NCBI GenBank assembly: GCA_026967495.1
Contig: CP114060.1
Span: forward strand, 2,418,001 to 2,482,000
Source: Rouxiella badensis
Lineage (GTDB): Bacteria; Pseudomonadota; Gammaproteobacteria; Enterobacterales; Enterobacteriaceae
Length of the DNA: 64,000 nucleotides
Direction of reading: 5' to 3'
The notes beneath the pieces were generated by a model, which saw nothing but the letters and a program-made list of their open reading frames with translations, was not told where the DNA came from and did no database searches. This document shows positions 47,797-57,375 of the stretch, piece by piece; the first letter of the stretch is position 1, and each line of letters opens with the position of its first letter. The position numbers and the translations under genes are program-made.

Positions 47797-48026
47797 GCTG
47801 CGCTCCTGCGGGTCAGGTCAAACAGCTGGCGCAGCGTGTTAGCCTGCAGATAATCCGCCACCGGCAGACGCACATTCAGCTCCTTCTCCAGGCGGCTCAT
47901 CAGGCGGACGGCGTTGATAGAATCCCAGTTCTCCAGATTGACGAGCGGCACATCCAGCTCCTCTTCGGTTGCATCGGTCGCCATGTAGCCGTTAATGAAA
48001 GACAAAAATTCAGAGGGCGTATTCAT
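47793..48026 (-). CDS. Stand-alone acyl carrier protein (glyceryl-ACP of tetronate pathway)
   Basis: 77 residues, acidic, with the phosphopantetheine Ser in LENWDSINAVRLMSRL. Encoded between FkbH and the E2-like enzyme, overlapping FkbH by 4 nt. In tetronate pathways a dedicated ACP carries the glyceryl unit made by FkbH from 1,3-bisphosphoglycerate. That role is inferred from position. Confidence 0.82.
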   Translation of the reverse strand: MNTPSEFLSFINGYMATDATEEELDVPLVNLENWDSINAVRLMSRLEKELNVRLPVADYLQANTLRQLFDLTRRSAA

Positions 48027-49901
48027 AAAGGTGTCTCCTGATATGAGGCAATCAATTCAATGTGGTTAGGGACAACGGCAGGAGCCTCGAGCGCATGGCA
48101 GTATTCACTGAACTGCGCGTTGCCCTCGCTGAGCGTGAAGCCGTGCCGGGTATAAAAATCGGCAACCTGCTGGTTTTTCTGCGTCGGAAGATAGCGTGCA
48201 CGGATCTCCTCGCAGCCCTGACGCTGCGCCCAGCTCAGGAAATGGTTGAGCGCGGCGGTTTCCAACTGTCGTGAGAACACGCGGCAGCTGAGCAAGAAGT
48301 TGTCTATCCACAGGCTGTTGTGCTCGCGGTGATAGAACAGGCAGCCGATGACGCCGTATTCGCCGAAACGATCGCTGCTTTGCAAAGCGATGATGCCGTG
48401 CTGCGGCTGGGCCAGATAAGCCTGAACCTCGCTTTCGCTCATGCGACGGGTGGTCATGTTGAACTGATTGGTGCGCAGGCTCAGTTGGGCGACGCGAGCC
48501 AGCTCTTGTCCCTGCGGCGTGAAGAGCCGCAGTTTGAGCTGTAACTCTGCGAGAAACGCCTCAAGCGAGGTGGACGCATTGCGCAGCGATTTGCGTTTGG
48601 CCTCGGTCTGATACAGCTTGCTGCGCTGGTAGTCTTCCGGATTCAGTTCCAGCTGGCAGAAGTGGTTGCCTATGACCAGCGCGGCGGCGTATTCGGCAGG
48701 GTCACTGCCGGGATCGACCACGCTAATCTGCGGATGCTGATTCCTGACCTCTTCGCGTTCGAACGCGCTGTCATCGACGAACACCAAACTGTCGCTGCCG
48801 ATATTGAGCAGCTCGCTGATGGTTTGCAGGGCATCGCTTTTTGGCTGCCAGTTGGCGACGATGGCCGAGAAATCATCTATTTTCAGCACCATATCTTCAC
48901 GTTGTTGCAGAAGGTTGATGACGTTTTCGCGTTCGTTTTTACTGCTGATTGCCAGCAGGACGCCCTGTGCTGAGAGGCGTTTGATCACCTGCTGGAAGCT
49001 CACGAACGCCTCGCCGGTGGCGCTGTTGCTGAGCTGAATACCCTCGATACCGTCATCGCCCAGAATGCCTCCCCACAGGGTGTTGTCGAGATCCAGCACC
49101 AGGCATTTCTTCGCCATGCCGCGGCTGGCAAACACCATGGCCGCGACTTCACCGGCGAGGGCGTCCAGCAGTTCGTTGCTCATCAGCGTGCGGGCATAGA
49201 ATCCCAGGCGGTCATCGCGCAGCGGGAAGTCGGCGCTCAGCAGGCTTTGAGTATCGATGACGAAAACGTGGCGATAGGTTTCCGCCAGCGCCAGCAGGTC
49301 GGCGTTAAACTGGAGTCCACCAACGGCTGATGCGCGCGCGTCCGCGATAGTCCAGGCACTGCTGTAGCGTCTTGCCGCTGAGCGGCAGCGTGTTGAAGAC
49401 CAGTAGGCCGCTGGCCTGCTGGTGGTACTGTTCGGCAAACTGTGTCAGCTGGTGGAGCTTGTTGCGCAGCCCTTGTTCAATATCCTCTGGATGCCAGTTC
49501 GGGCCTAGCTCGTCCAGCACCGAGTGTCCGTCGAGCAGGCAAAGCGTCAGCTCGGGCGACGAACGATAGAGGCTGCTGTCGGCGTTGAGCAACTCATAGT
49601 GATACTGGTTGTAGTCCGACAGATAAAATTCAGGCAGCATGCCGCGCGCCAGCAGACGACTGCGCAGCGTATCGGCGATCGTCTGATAGGAGAAATTACT
49701 GACGACGGCGAGACGGAAGGTGCTGCCACCCTGCTCGCGATAGGCCTCTGCCGCTAGCGTGCGCAGGTTAACCCCGGCGTGTAATCGGTCATCGGCGCTG
49801 CTAATGGCCCCGAGATGGCGCTGGAGTGAGGGCAGCGCGTCGGTCGGAAATCCCGCCTTGCGCAGGGCGGTTATCGCGTTTAAAGGGGTTTGTGTCATCA
49901 T
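48023..49901 (-). CDS. FkbH-like glyceryl-ACP synthase (HAD domain), frameshifted
   Basis: Makes glyceryl-S-ACP from 1,3-bisphosphoglycerate and ACP. The N-terminal part (LAVVSNFSYQTIADTLRSRL) is followed by the FkbH HAD motif CLVLDLDNTLWGGILGDDG, LLAISSKNERENV and LVFVDDSAFEREEVR, then a GNAT-like C-terminal domain (LSLRTNQFNMTTRRMSE, YGVIGCLFYH). The N-terminal frame (ending GRARISR…) and the main frame (…GGLQFNADLLALAE) are shifted relative to each other near 49310-49335, at GGAGTCCA on the plus strand. About 625 residues; overlaps KASIII and ACP on either side. Confidence 0.88.
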
Positions 49902-50914
49902 TTCACTCCGTGATGCTGTAGCGCCAGACCGCCGCTCAGCCAGCGTGAAGACTCGACCGTCAGAGCAATCGCGCGCTGACCCGGCTGAAAGGTCTCCAGC
50001 AGGTGGCTGAGCTGGAACAGCAACAGGGCGTTGCCGTTGTTGCCGGTTTGCGCCACGCAGTTGATGGTTTTTTCCGTCGGCAAGCGTAGGGCGTCGATGA
50101 GCCGTGCGGTCATGCGGCCCGACAGCTGCGGCACCAGGAACCAGTCAATCTCGTCCGGCGTGGCCTCAAGCACTGACAGCATGCGCCCCAGCTGCTCTTC
50201 GGCGATGAGCGGCACGTGAGTTTCAATGTTCTTGTAATCTTCGCGCAGCATCTCCTGCTCGATGATGCGGCTGCCTTGCCAGTTGACGATTTGCCCGGCG
50301 GGCAGGGTAGATTCGGTCATCCGATACTGCAAATGGGTGATGGCGAGCGGGCTTTCGTCGGCGTTGGCGGTCAGCACCACCGCCCCGGCACCGTCACCGA
50401 ACAACGCGAAGTTAATGATTTCCGAAGCCAGCGAATCGCTGTAATCCTTCAGGGGATCGATGAACTTGTTGCAGATGTCTGCGCCGATCACCAACCCGTA
50501 GCGATAACGACCGACGGACAGCAGATCGTTGGCCAGGTTGAGCGCCTGCATAGCTCCACAGCAGCCAGACTGCAGCTGATAGGTCGGAATATTGAACATT
50601 TCAAGGTCATGCGCGACCTCGTTGACCGTGGCCGGCATCAGCTTGTCCGGCGTTGCCGTCGCCAGAATAATGAAATCGATTTTGCTTTTATCGATCTGCG
50701 CGTTGTCGATGGCGGCAATTGCCGCCTGACGGGCGATATCCATCAGCGAATAGTGCTGAACGCCGCTGTTCAGGTCGGTGGCGAAATAGCGCGATTGATT
50801 GCCCAGATAGAGTGAAATCCACTCTTCATTGAGGGCAAAGCGCTGCGCCAGCGCTGCATTACTGACCGGTTTACCGGGTGTGCAGAGTCCGAGGCCCTTG
50901 ATATACATGGTCAT
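49898..50914 (-). CDS. KASIII-like (FabH-like) tetronate-forming synthase candidate
   Basis: 338 residues with the thiolase fold. Cys118 in LQSGCCGAMQAL is the nucleophile, and Asn292 in TGNNGNALL is kept. The usual His of the PHQAN motif is replaced by Gln263 (VPQLSG). FabH-like proteins next to FkbH and its ACP join glyceryl-ACP to a beta-ketoacyl thioester to give the tetronate ring. Coupled to the PKS upstream and FkbH downstream by 4-nt overlaps. Confidence 0.85.
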   Translation of the reverse strand: MTMYIKGLGLCTPGKPVSNAALAQRFALNEEWISLYLGNQSRYFATDLNSGVQHYSLMDIARQAAIAAIDNAQIDKSKIDFIILATATPDKLMPATVNEVAHDLEMFNIPTYQLQSGCCGAMQALNLANDLLSVGRYRYGLVIGADICNKFIDPLKDYSDSLASEIINFALFGDGAGAVVLTANADESPLAITHLQYRMTESTLPAGQIVNWQGSRIIEQEMLREDYKNIETHVPLIAEEQLGRMLSVLEATPDEIDWFLVPQLSGRMTARLIDALRLPTEKTINCVAQTGNNGNALLLFQLSHLLETFQPGQRAIALTVESSRWLSGGLALQHHGVK

Positions 50915-53600
50915 ACTTTCTCCTCAGCAACGGCTTTGCCGTTTTCCATCAACGTGGTGACGCGATTGATTAAGTCATCGACGGTGACGATGGTCAGAGT
51001 GTCGGTAAACGCCAGTTTCTGTTTCTCTGGCAGGTCTTTATTCAGGATGTCGATCAGTTCGATGACGATGATGGAGTCCAGCCCAAGGTCTTCACTCAGA
51101 CGCAGATTGCCCTTGATAGCCTGTTGCTCACAGGCGAGGATCCTCGCCAGCGTCGTCACCACAAACTCACCCCCAGCGTGGTCTTGCTGGCGTAGGGCAA
51201 CGCTTTCGGGCGTTGAAGCGGGTGCGCGAGTCACGCTGGCCTGGGTGACCGGCTCCAGCCAGAAGCTGGAAGGCTGGAAGGCGTAGGCCGGTAGCCTGCT
51301 GCGGCACTGGCCTCGCTTGCCCCGATTCAGGTTGAGCAGGACGCCGTGGTCGTAAAGCTGAGCCACCGCCTGCAAATGCTGGCGCAGCGCGTCTTTCGCG
51401 GTGTCACTTTCACTTACCCACTGAATCTCGCCGCGTTCCGCCGGAGCTGCGACGGTGGAAAGCACCAGACGACTGCCGCAGGCCTGTAGCGCAGCCTGAC
51501 GTCCTTCAGCGCCTGCGTGGCCTTCGTCGAACAGTTGCAGCCATTCGTTAAGCGGCGGCAGCAGCGAAACCGATTGACCCTGGTAGCAGGAGATAAACGG
51601 CGTGTGCGGCTCTCGCTCTGGAATGCGGTGAAAATACTGCTGATACTTTTCAAACGGCGCGGTGGATTCCAGCTGGAAGTCATCGCAGGTCAGCACTTGC
51701 TGCAAATGCAGTATTTCGGCGTGCTGTGCGACCAGATAGACCGCATCTTCCAGCGTGAGGAGCCCAGACAGGCAGGCCGCGACGTATTCGCCGACGCCTT
51801 CGCCAATCACGCTTACCGGTGCAATACCTTCGCTGGCCCACAGTTGGGACAACGCGTAGTTCCACGAGAACACCGCGGGGAGCCAATAGCTTTGCTGACC
51901 CGGAGAGAGCGGCGCATCGTTGGCGAACATTTGCGAGATAACCGAATGCCCCAGCAGCGGATAAAACAGGCTGTCGCAGCGCTCGATGGCTTGTCGAAAC
52001 GACGGCGCATGATTAAACAACGACGGGCAGAAGGAGAGCGCTGCCGAAGACGGACTCGCGAGATACAGCGCCGTTAAGGCGTGCGGTTTTTTCGACGTAT
52101 TCGGGCTGAGCGAGAACTGGCGCAGCTGTTTTTGCAGTTCGTCGGCGGTTGATGCCACCCAAGCCTTTTTCGCCCGTAACAGGCTTTTCACCTCACGCGA
52201 CTCGGTCGCCAGCGCGGCAAGGTCACAGTCTGGATGCGTATCGAGATAGCTCGACAAGGCGCGTGCCTGATCCGCCAGCGTATCGGCAGTCGGCGCAGAC
52301 AGGGTAAAAAGCTGCGGCTGGCGAGGCTCGGAACGCGGCTGAACGCGGGCGTCGGCGCGCTGCAGGACCAGGTGACCATTGGTGCCGCCAAGCCCGAAGC
52401 TGCTCAGACCGACCAGCGTGCGGCTGTCTTGCTCAAGCGTGAAGCCGAGCGGCGGCAGCTTGAGCGCTATGTTTTTCTCAAGAATGGCGTTCGGCGTGTC
52501 GGCATAGAGGCTGGCCGGAACATAGCCATGATGCAGCATCAGGGCGAGCTTGATGACGCCCGCGATACCCGCTGCCGCCTCGGTGTGGCCAATCAGACCT
52601 TTCACCGAGCCGATGTGGCAAGGACGCTGGCGCTCTGGGACATTAAGCACGTTGTTCAGTGCCTGAAGCTCAATTCTGTCGCCCAGCTCTGTGCCGGTAC
52701 CGTGGCACTCGACGTAATCGATCTCTGCCGGGGAAATCCCCCATTGCTCATAGGTCTGCGACAGCAGCGCCTGCTGTGCAAAACGGTTCGGTGCCGACAG
52801 GCCGTTGCTTTGCCCGTTATGATTGACCGTGCAGCCCGCTAGCGTGGCGTAGGTGCCCGTGTCTTGCGCTACGCGCTGCAACAGCACCACGCCGACGCCT
52901 TCGCCGCGCACAATGCCGTCGCTGTAGCGGCTGAACGGGTGACATTCGCCTTTAACCGAGGCAATACCGGCGCGCTGATAAAACTTTTGCAGCATCGGTG
53001 TCGCAATCACGTTAACGCCTGCCACCAGCGCATACTCACAGTCGCCGTTGCGCAGGCTTTGTACGGCATAGTGCATCGCTAAAATCGAAGACGAGCAGGC
53101 GCTGTCCAGACTCAGGCTTGGCCCTTTAAAATCATAATGATACGACACGCGGTTGGCGATAATCGCCAGACCGTTGCCGGTAATCATATGGCTGTTGATG
53201 TTGTCGTCATCGGCAATCGAGCGCGCCGCCCAGTCGTTGGCCATCGCGCCGACGAAAACGCCGGTTTTACTGCCGCGCAGCGACTGTGGCGCGATCCCCG
53301 CATCCTCAATGGCGTGCCAGACGTTTTGCAACAACAGGCGCTGCTGCGGGTCCATCAGTTGGGCTTCGCGATTGGAAATTCCAAAAATTCGGCGTCGAAA
53401 TGATCCACGCCTCGGATAAATCCTCCCGCCAGCTGGCGGCGGCAATAGTCGGCAGGCTGGGCGTTGACCGAGCTACGGCGGGTCGAAATTTTGTTGTTTT
53501 TAACCACCTGCCAGTAAGCGTCCAGGTTCTCTGCACCGGGAAATTGACAGGCCATCCCGGTGATGGCGATTTTGTCGGCGTTCATTCCAGACTCTTTCAT
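50911..53600 (-). CDS. Polyketide synthase KS - degenerate AT - ACP (frameshifted)
   Basis: About 896 residues. The KS (about 8-430) has DSACSSS (Cys codon 53095-53097), VECHGTGTELGD and LIGHTEAAAG, so the Cys-His-His triad is intact. An AT-like region follows, but its active-site GHSxGE reads GEGVGE (51793-51811) and the PGQG motif is missing, so it should not transfer malonyl. The C-terminal ACP has DLGLDSIIVIEL. The start is at 53600 (GAGAAG upstream). The frame breaks at an A5 run on the plus strand (53383-53387); adding one base gives FDAEFFGISNREAQL. It performs one elongation that yields a beta-ketoacyl-ACP. Confidence 0.85.
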
Positions 53601-53620
53601 TCCAGCTTCTCCTCTCGGCA

Positions 53621-53884
53621 TTAACGTGACGCGGCAGTAACCTCGGATTCGAGGAACTCCGCCATCTGCGCAATCGTCGGGTAGTCCCAGGCAATCGTGG
53701 GTTCGATTTCGATGTTCAGCCACTCTTCCAGCTCTGCGCACAGGCTTAAGGCGTGAATTGAATCGACGCCGTAATTTGCCAGCGGTAACTGGATGTCGAT
53801 GTTCTCTTTAGGCTGGTGCGTCTGGGCCGAAAGGCGGTCTAAGATAAAGTCGGTGATACGCACTTGGGTCATTTTGTCTGACAT
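53621..53884 (-). CDS. Stand-alone acyl carrier protein (starter-loading)
   Basis: 87 residues, with the phosphopantetheine Ser in YGVDSIHALSLC and a PKS-type third helix (AWDYPTIAQMAEFLESE). The ATG at 53884 has AGGATTG upstream. It lies between the second dehydrogenase and the PKS, so it probably carries the fatty acyl starter delivered by the acyl-AMP ligase and acted on by the dehydrogenases. Confidence 0.85.
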   Translation of the reverse strand: MSDKMTQVRITDFILDRLSAQTHQPKENIDIQLPLANYGVDSIHALSLCAELEEWLNIEIEPTIAWDYPTIAQMAEFLESEVTAASR

Positions 53885-53928
53885 GATCAATCCTGTTTAA
53901 AAGTTAAGAATTTGGAGTCGTACGGCGG

Positions 53929-55592
53929 TTAGCCGCCACGTGCTTCACTGCGCGATTGCAGGTAAGCAAGGATGTTGCCCTCAACCTTTGGGTCGGGATA
54001 AAAAGGACAGTGACGTAATTGTGAAAACACAAAATCCAGGCAGGTGACAAGGTAGTTAACGTCACCGGCAAACGGAGCTCGTGGAGTCGAGACACCAGCG
54101 GCCCACGGTTGCCAGCGCGGACTGGATCCAGGCATAGCGCTGAACAGTCTCGAAGGCCTGATACTCGTCGGCGGCGAAGGTGGTTTCGCTCAACTGCACG
54201 CAGTGACTGTGCAGCATGCCGAGACGCTGAAGCAGCAGATCGCCGTCCGGCTGGCTGATGCTCTGCGAACGCATGAGCGCGCCTACGTGCTCCGGCCAGT
54301 AGTGAATGCTGTGCAACAGCAGGTCTTTGCCCGACGAAGTCAGCTTGAGTGCGCCCGTCGTGAAGGCGTGCTTGACCTGTGGGGAAAACAGCAGGATCAG
54401 GCTCTGCTGGAGATCTTCACGCGGCGTGTTGAAGCGTTTGAAGATCAGCGGCAACTGGGGAATAAGTGACGCCTGACAGGTAAAGCTGCTGGCATGCCCA
54501 AGACTGACCACCGGATAATCGCGCATAATTTTTTCAAACAGCGCCGCCTCGCCTTCGCGAAGGTAGTAGCGCGAGTCCCAGCACCAGCGCGAGCTTTTTC
54601 AGCACCGTGCGCATGCGCAGCGGCACCTGCGCCTTGCACAGCGAACCCAGCACGCTCATCTCCGCCGGAACCGTATGCAGCCCGCGTGCGGCCACGTAAC
54701 TGAGGTTGTCGCACAGCGCATAGTCGAGCCAGGCGAGCGTCAGTTCTGCACGAACGTTCGGGATGGTCAGCAGATTGTTGCCATACAGCGTGCGTTGGCT
54801 GGCATAACGCGCCGTGATAGCCAGCGCACTGTCGATAGTGCCAAGACTAATGCCGGGCAGCAGCGCGCGGGTAATCTGGAAGGCCGTGAGTGCATAGCTA
54901 AAGGCAAACCCCTCTTTGCCGAGCAGGCAGGCGTCGGGAATAAAGCACGCCTCAAATTCGATGCCGCTAATCTGGCAGCCGCGAACACCCTGAGTCGCAA
55001 AACGCGGCAGCTTATGATGCTGTTCACTGGCCAGCAGCTGGGTATCAACCAGAAACAGCGAGTGCGTGCGCATTCCCTGCTCGGGGCTGGTTCGCGCCTG
55101 CAACACCACGGCACCGGCACGGCCAATATTGTTGATAACCTGCTTGCGGCCCTGAAGCAGGTATCCGCCCGGCACGGGCTGCGCCGTCAACTCGTTTGCA
55201 GCAAAGTCATTGCCGTGTTCGAGGCTCGTGATAGGCGATAGAAATTTTCTTTCCGGCCGCCAGCAGGGCGTTGCACTGGGCTTTTTGCTCGGACGAACCT
55301 GCAACCCAGACGTTAGTCGCGGCCATAAAGGTGGTCAGGATATAGCCCAACCCAAGCCCCAGGTCTCGTTCACACAGCGTGCGCAGCAGCCTCATCAGCT
55401 CCGGCATGGCAACGGCGGGTTGCCCACTTTCGTCGGTGGCCAGCAGTGAAGGAATGCCGATAGCGTCCAGTCCGGCTTCGGCCGCCTGATTAAGCTCTGC
55501 CGCCTCGTCGAGCGCCAGAATAAAGGCCGGACGCAGGCTAGGGAGCGTGCCTGCAAATCACGGAGTTGATGCATTGCTTCAGTGATATTCAT
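53929..55592 (-). CDS. Acyl-CoA-dehydrogenase-like enzyme 2 (multiply frameshifted)
   Basis: Reading across frames gives about 550 residues: MNITEAMHQLRDLQ, SLRPAFILALDEAAELNQAA, MPELMRLLRTLCERDLGLG, ISIAYHELEHGNDFAANELT, YLLQGRKQVINNIGRAGAVV, GVRGCQISGIEFEACFIPD, then a helical C-terminal half ending in SRSEARGG. Breaks lie near 55538, at GAGGCTC (55221-55227), GAGTCCC (54573-54579) and 54084-54093. Restoring the two clear motif sites gives HELEHGND and VLGSRYYLREGE. FAD-dependent oxidation of an ACP- or CoA-bound acyl chain is expected. With four breaks, real decay cannot be ruled out. Confidence 0.7.
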
Positions 55593-55604
55593 CCTGTAAG
55601 CCCT

Positions 55605-57309
55605 CTAGCCTGCCAACGGCAATGGAAAGAAAGAGATCAGCTGATGCTGCTCGATGCTGGTCTGTACTTGCTGCATCAGCGGCTCGGCATACTCGGCAGG
55701 CGTCCCTACTAGCCTGGCCAGGCAGGCACAGAGCGCCTTGCCGTCTTTCCAATGCGCGGCCAGATGCCGATGGGAGCTGATGAATGCCTGAATACAGCAG
55801 GCACCGGCAAAGATCCGGGTATAGTTTTCCGCCATCGCAAAGCTCTGCGCGCTGATTTGCTTGCTCGGCGTCTGAGACAGGAAGAAATCGTCAAGCAGTG
55901 CAAGCTGAATCAACAGTTCGCTCACCTGCGCGCTCAGTTTTTGCTGCACGGTCGCTGAGAGGCCTTCGACGTCGGTCAGCTGTCTTTGTACGTCAAACAG
56001 ACCCTGCACAATGAAGTCATGACCTTTGCCGGAGAGTTTCAACTGCTCGGGCTTGAGCGCCTCCAGCGGGGCGTCAATGCTGAACAGCACATCGAGCAGA
56101 GCGGGCATTTCCTGCTGTGAGATAGGGCGACGACGCTGGCGCGCCAGCACCGGCAGCTGCACTACCAAAGCTTGCAGGTTGACGACCGTATTGCCGTCAA
56201 ACAGGCTCACCAGACGACAGTCGCGCTGGAGTTTACTGAAGTGGCCGAATTCGCCGTCGTCTTCCAGATAGGCACGTGCACCGAGAACATCGACCAGCCC
56301 GTCAACCATGGTCTCGATGCTGGCAGGTACATAGGCCTTGGCGGCCGCCGAGATGGTGCTCATTTGCTGCGGCAAGACGTTGATGGCGCGGCTGCTGAAC
56401 AGGCCGACCAGGTCGGCAATCAGCAGATCGGCGGCCGAATCACTGAGGCGGCGGCGAATATTGGCCAGCTGCGACAGCGAGGAATGATAAACGCGGCGCT
56501 GTTCGGCATAGCGATAGGCGAGGCGCAGCGCGCTTTCACCAGCACCGCATGAGAGGGCGGTGCACAGCGTGCGGCTGATTTGGAATCCGCAGAGCATGAT
56601 TTCCAGACCCTGACCGATTTGGCCTACCAGCGAAGAGGCGGGGAGCGGGGCATTGTGAAAACGCACACCGCTGATGTCTGCGCCTTTGATGCCGTGAGTC
56701 AGCAGCTTGGGACTCATAGCTCAGCGCATTCTCCGGCAGGCCCGCCTTTTCGACCATAAACAGGCTAAAATCGCGGGCGTTATTTTTGGCCGAAGTACGG
56801 GCAAAAACCGTCAGTGACGCAGAGCGACGCGCGTTGTTAATCAGGTATTTCTCACCGTTGAGCAGATAACCGTCTTCGGTCTCGCTGCACAGCGTGTCGG
56901 TGGCAGAGATGTCGCTGCCGTGAGGGTGTTCGGTCAACGCCAGCGACACCTGATCCTGACGCAGGATGGACTCGGCCAGTCGTGCACGCTGGGTATCCGA
57001 ACCGCCCACCCAGACGCAAATTGCGCCCAGCATGGTTTTACCGTGGCCGATGGCGGCCGTTAAATCTCGGCGTGAGGTCAGACGTATTAAATTAAAAAGT
57101 TCATCGTAGCCTTTTAAATTACCGCCGAACGCTTCAGGCACATAATATTCACTCAGGCCCCAGGCGTTTAGTTCGCGAATAAACTCTTCAGGAAATGTCG
57201 AGTTAATATCGTATTGCCTGGCTCGTTTAAAAGAGAATGTATTTTTCTCATCAGCGGGATCGCCGAAGAACCGCTCATAGTCGAGCGTTAAATCATAGAG
57301 AGATTTCAT
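55605..57309 (-). CDS. Acyl-CoA-dehydrogenase-like enzyme 1 (frameshifted)
   Basis: About 568 residues. FAD/substrate blocks: GLSEYYVPEAFGGNLKGYDE, VSLALTEHPHGSDISATDT, YLLNGEKYLINNARR, LLTHGIKGADISGVRFHNAP, LAYRYAEQRRVY, FSKLQRDCRLVSLFDGNTVV. The frame breaks at GAGTCCC on the minus strand (56709-56715); dropping T gives ALSYEPKLLTHGIKG. The long C-terminal region is like FadE-sized dehydrogenases. It likely desaturates the activated starter; which bond is unknown. Adjacent to the acyl-AMP ligase. Confidence 0.82.
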
Positions 57310-57375
57310 AATTATCCTTACTGCAAATAATAAAGTTATTTAGCTGGCGTTAATACTTACGCGACTTATCTGGCT

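Noticed and set aside
47119..47853. 244-codon plus-strand ORF
   Set aside because: Antisense shadow of the E2-like acyltransferase with an unnatural Arg/His/Gln composition.
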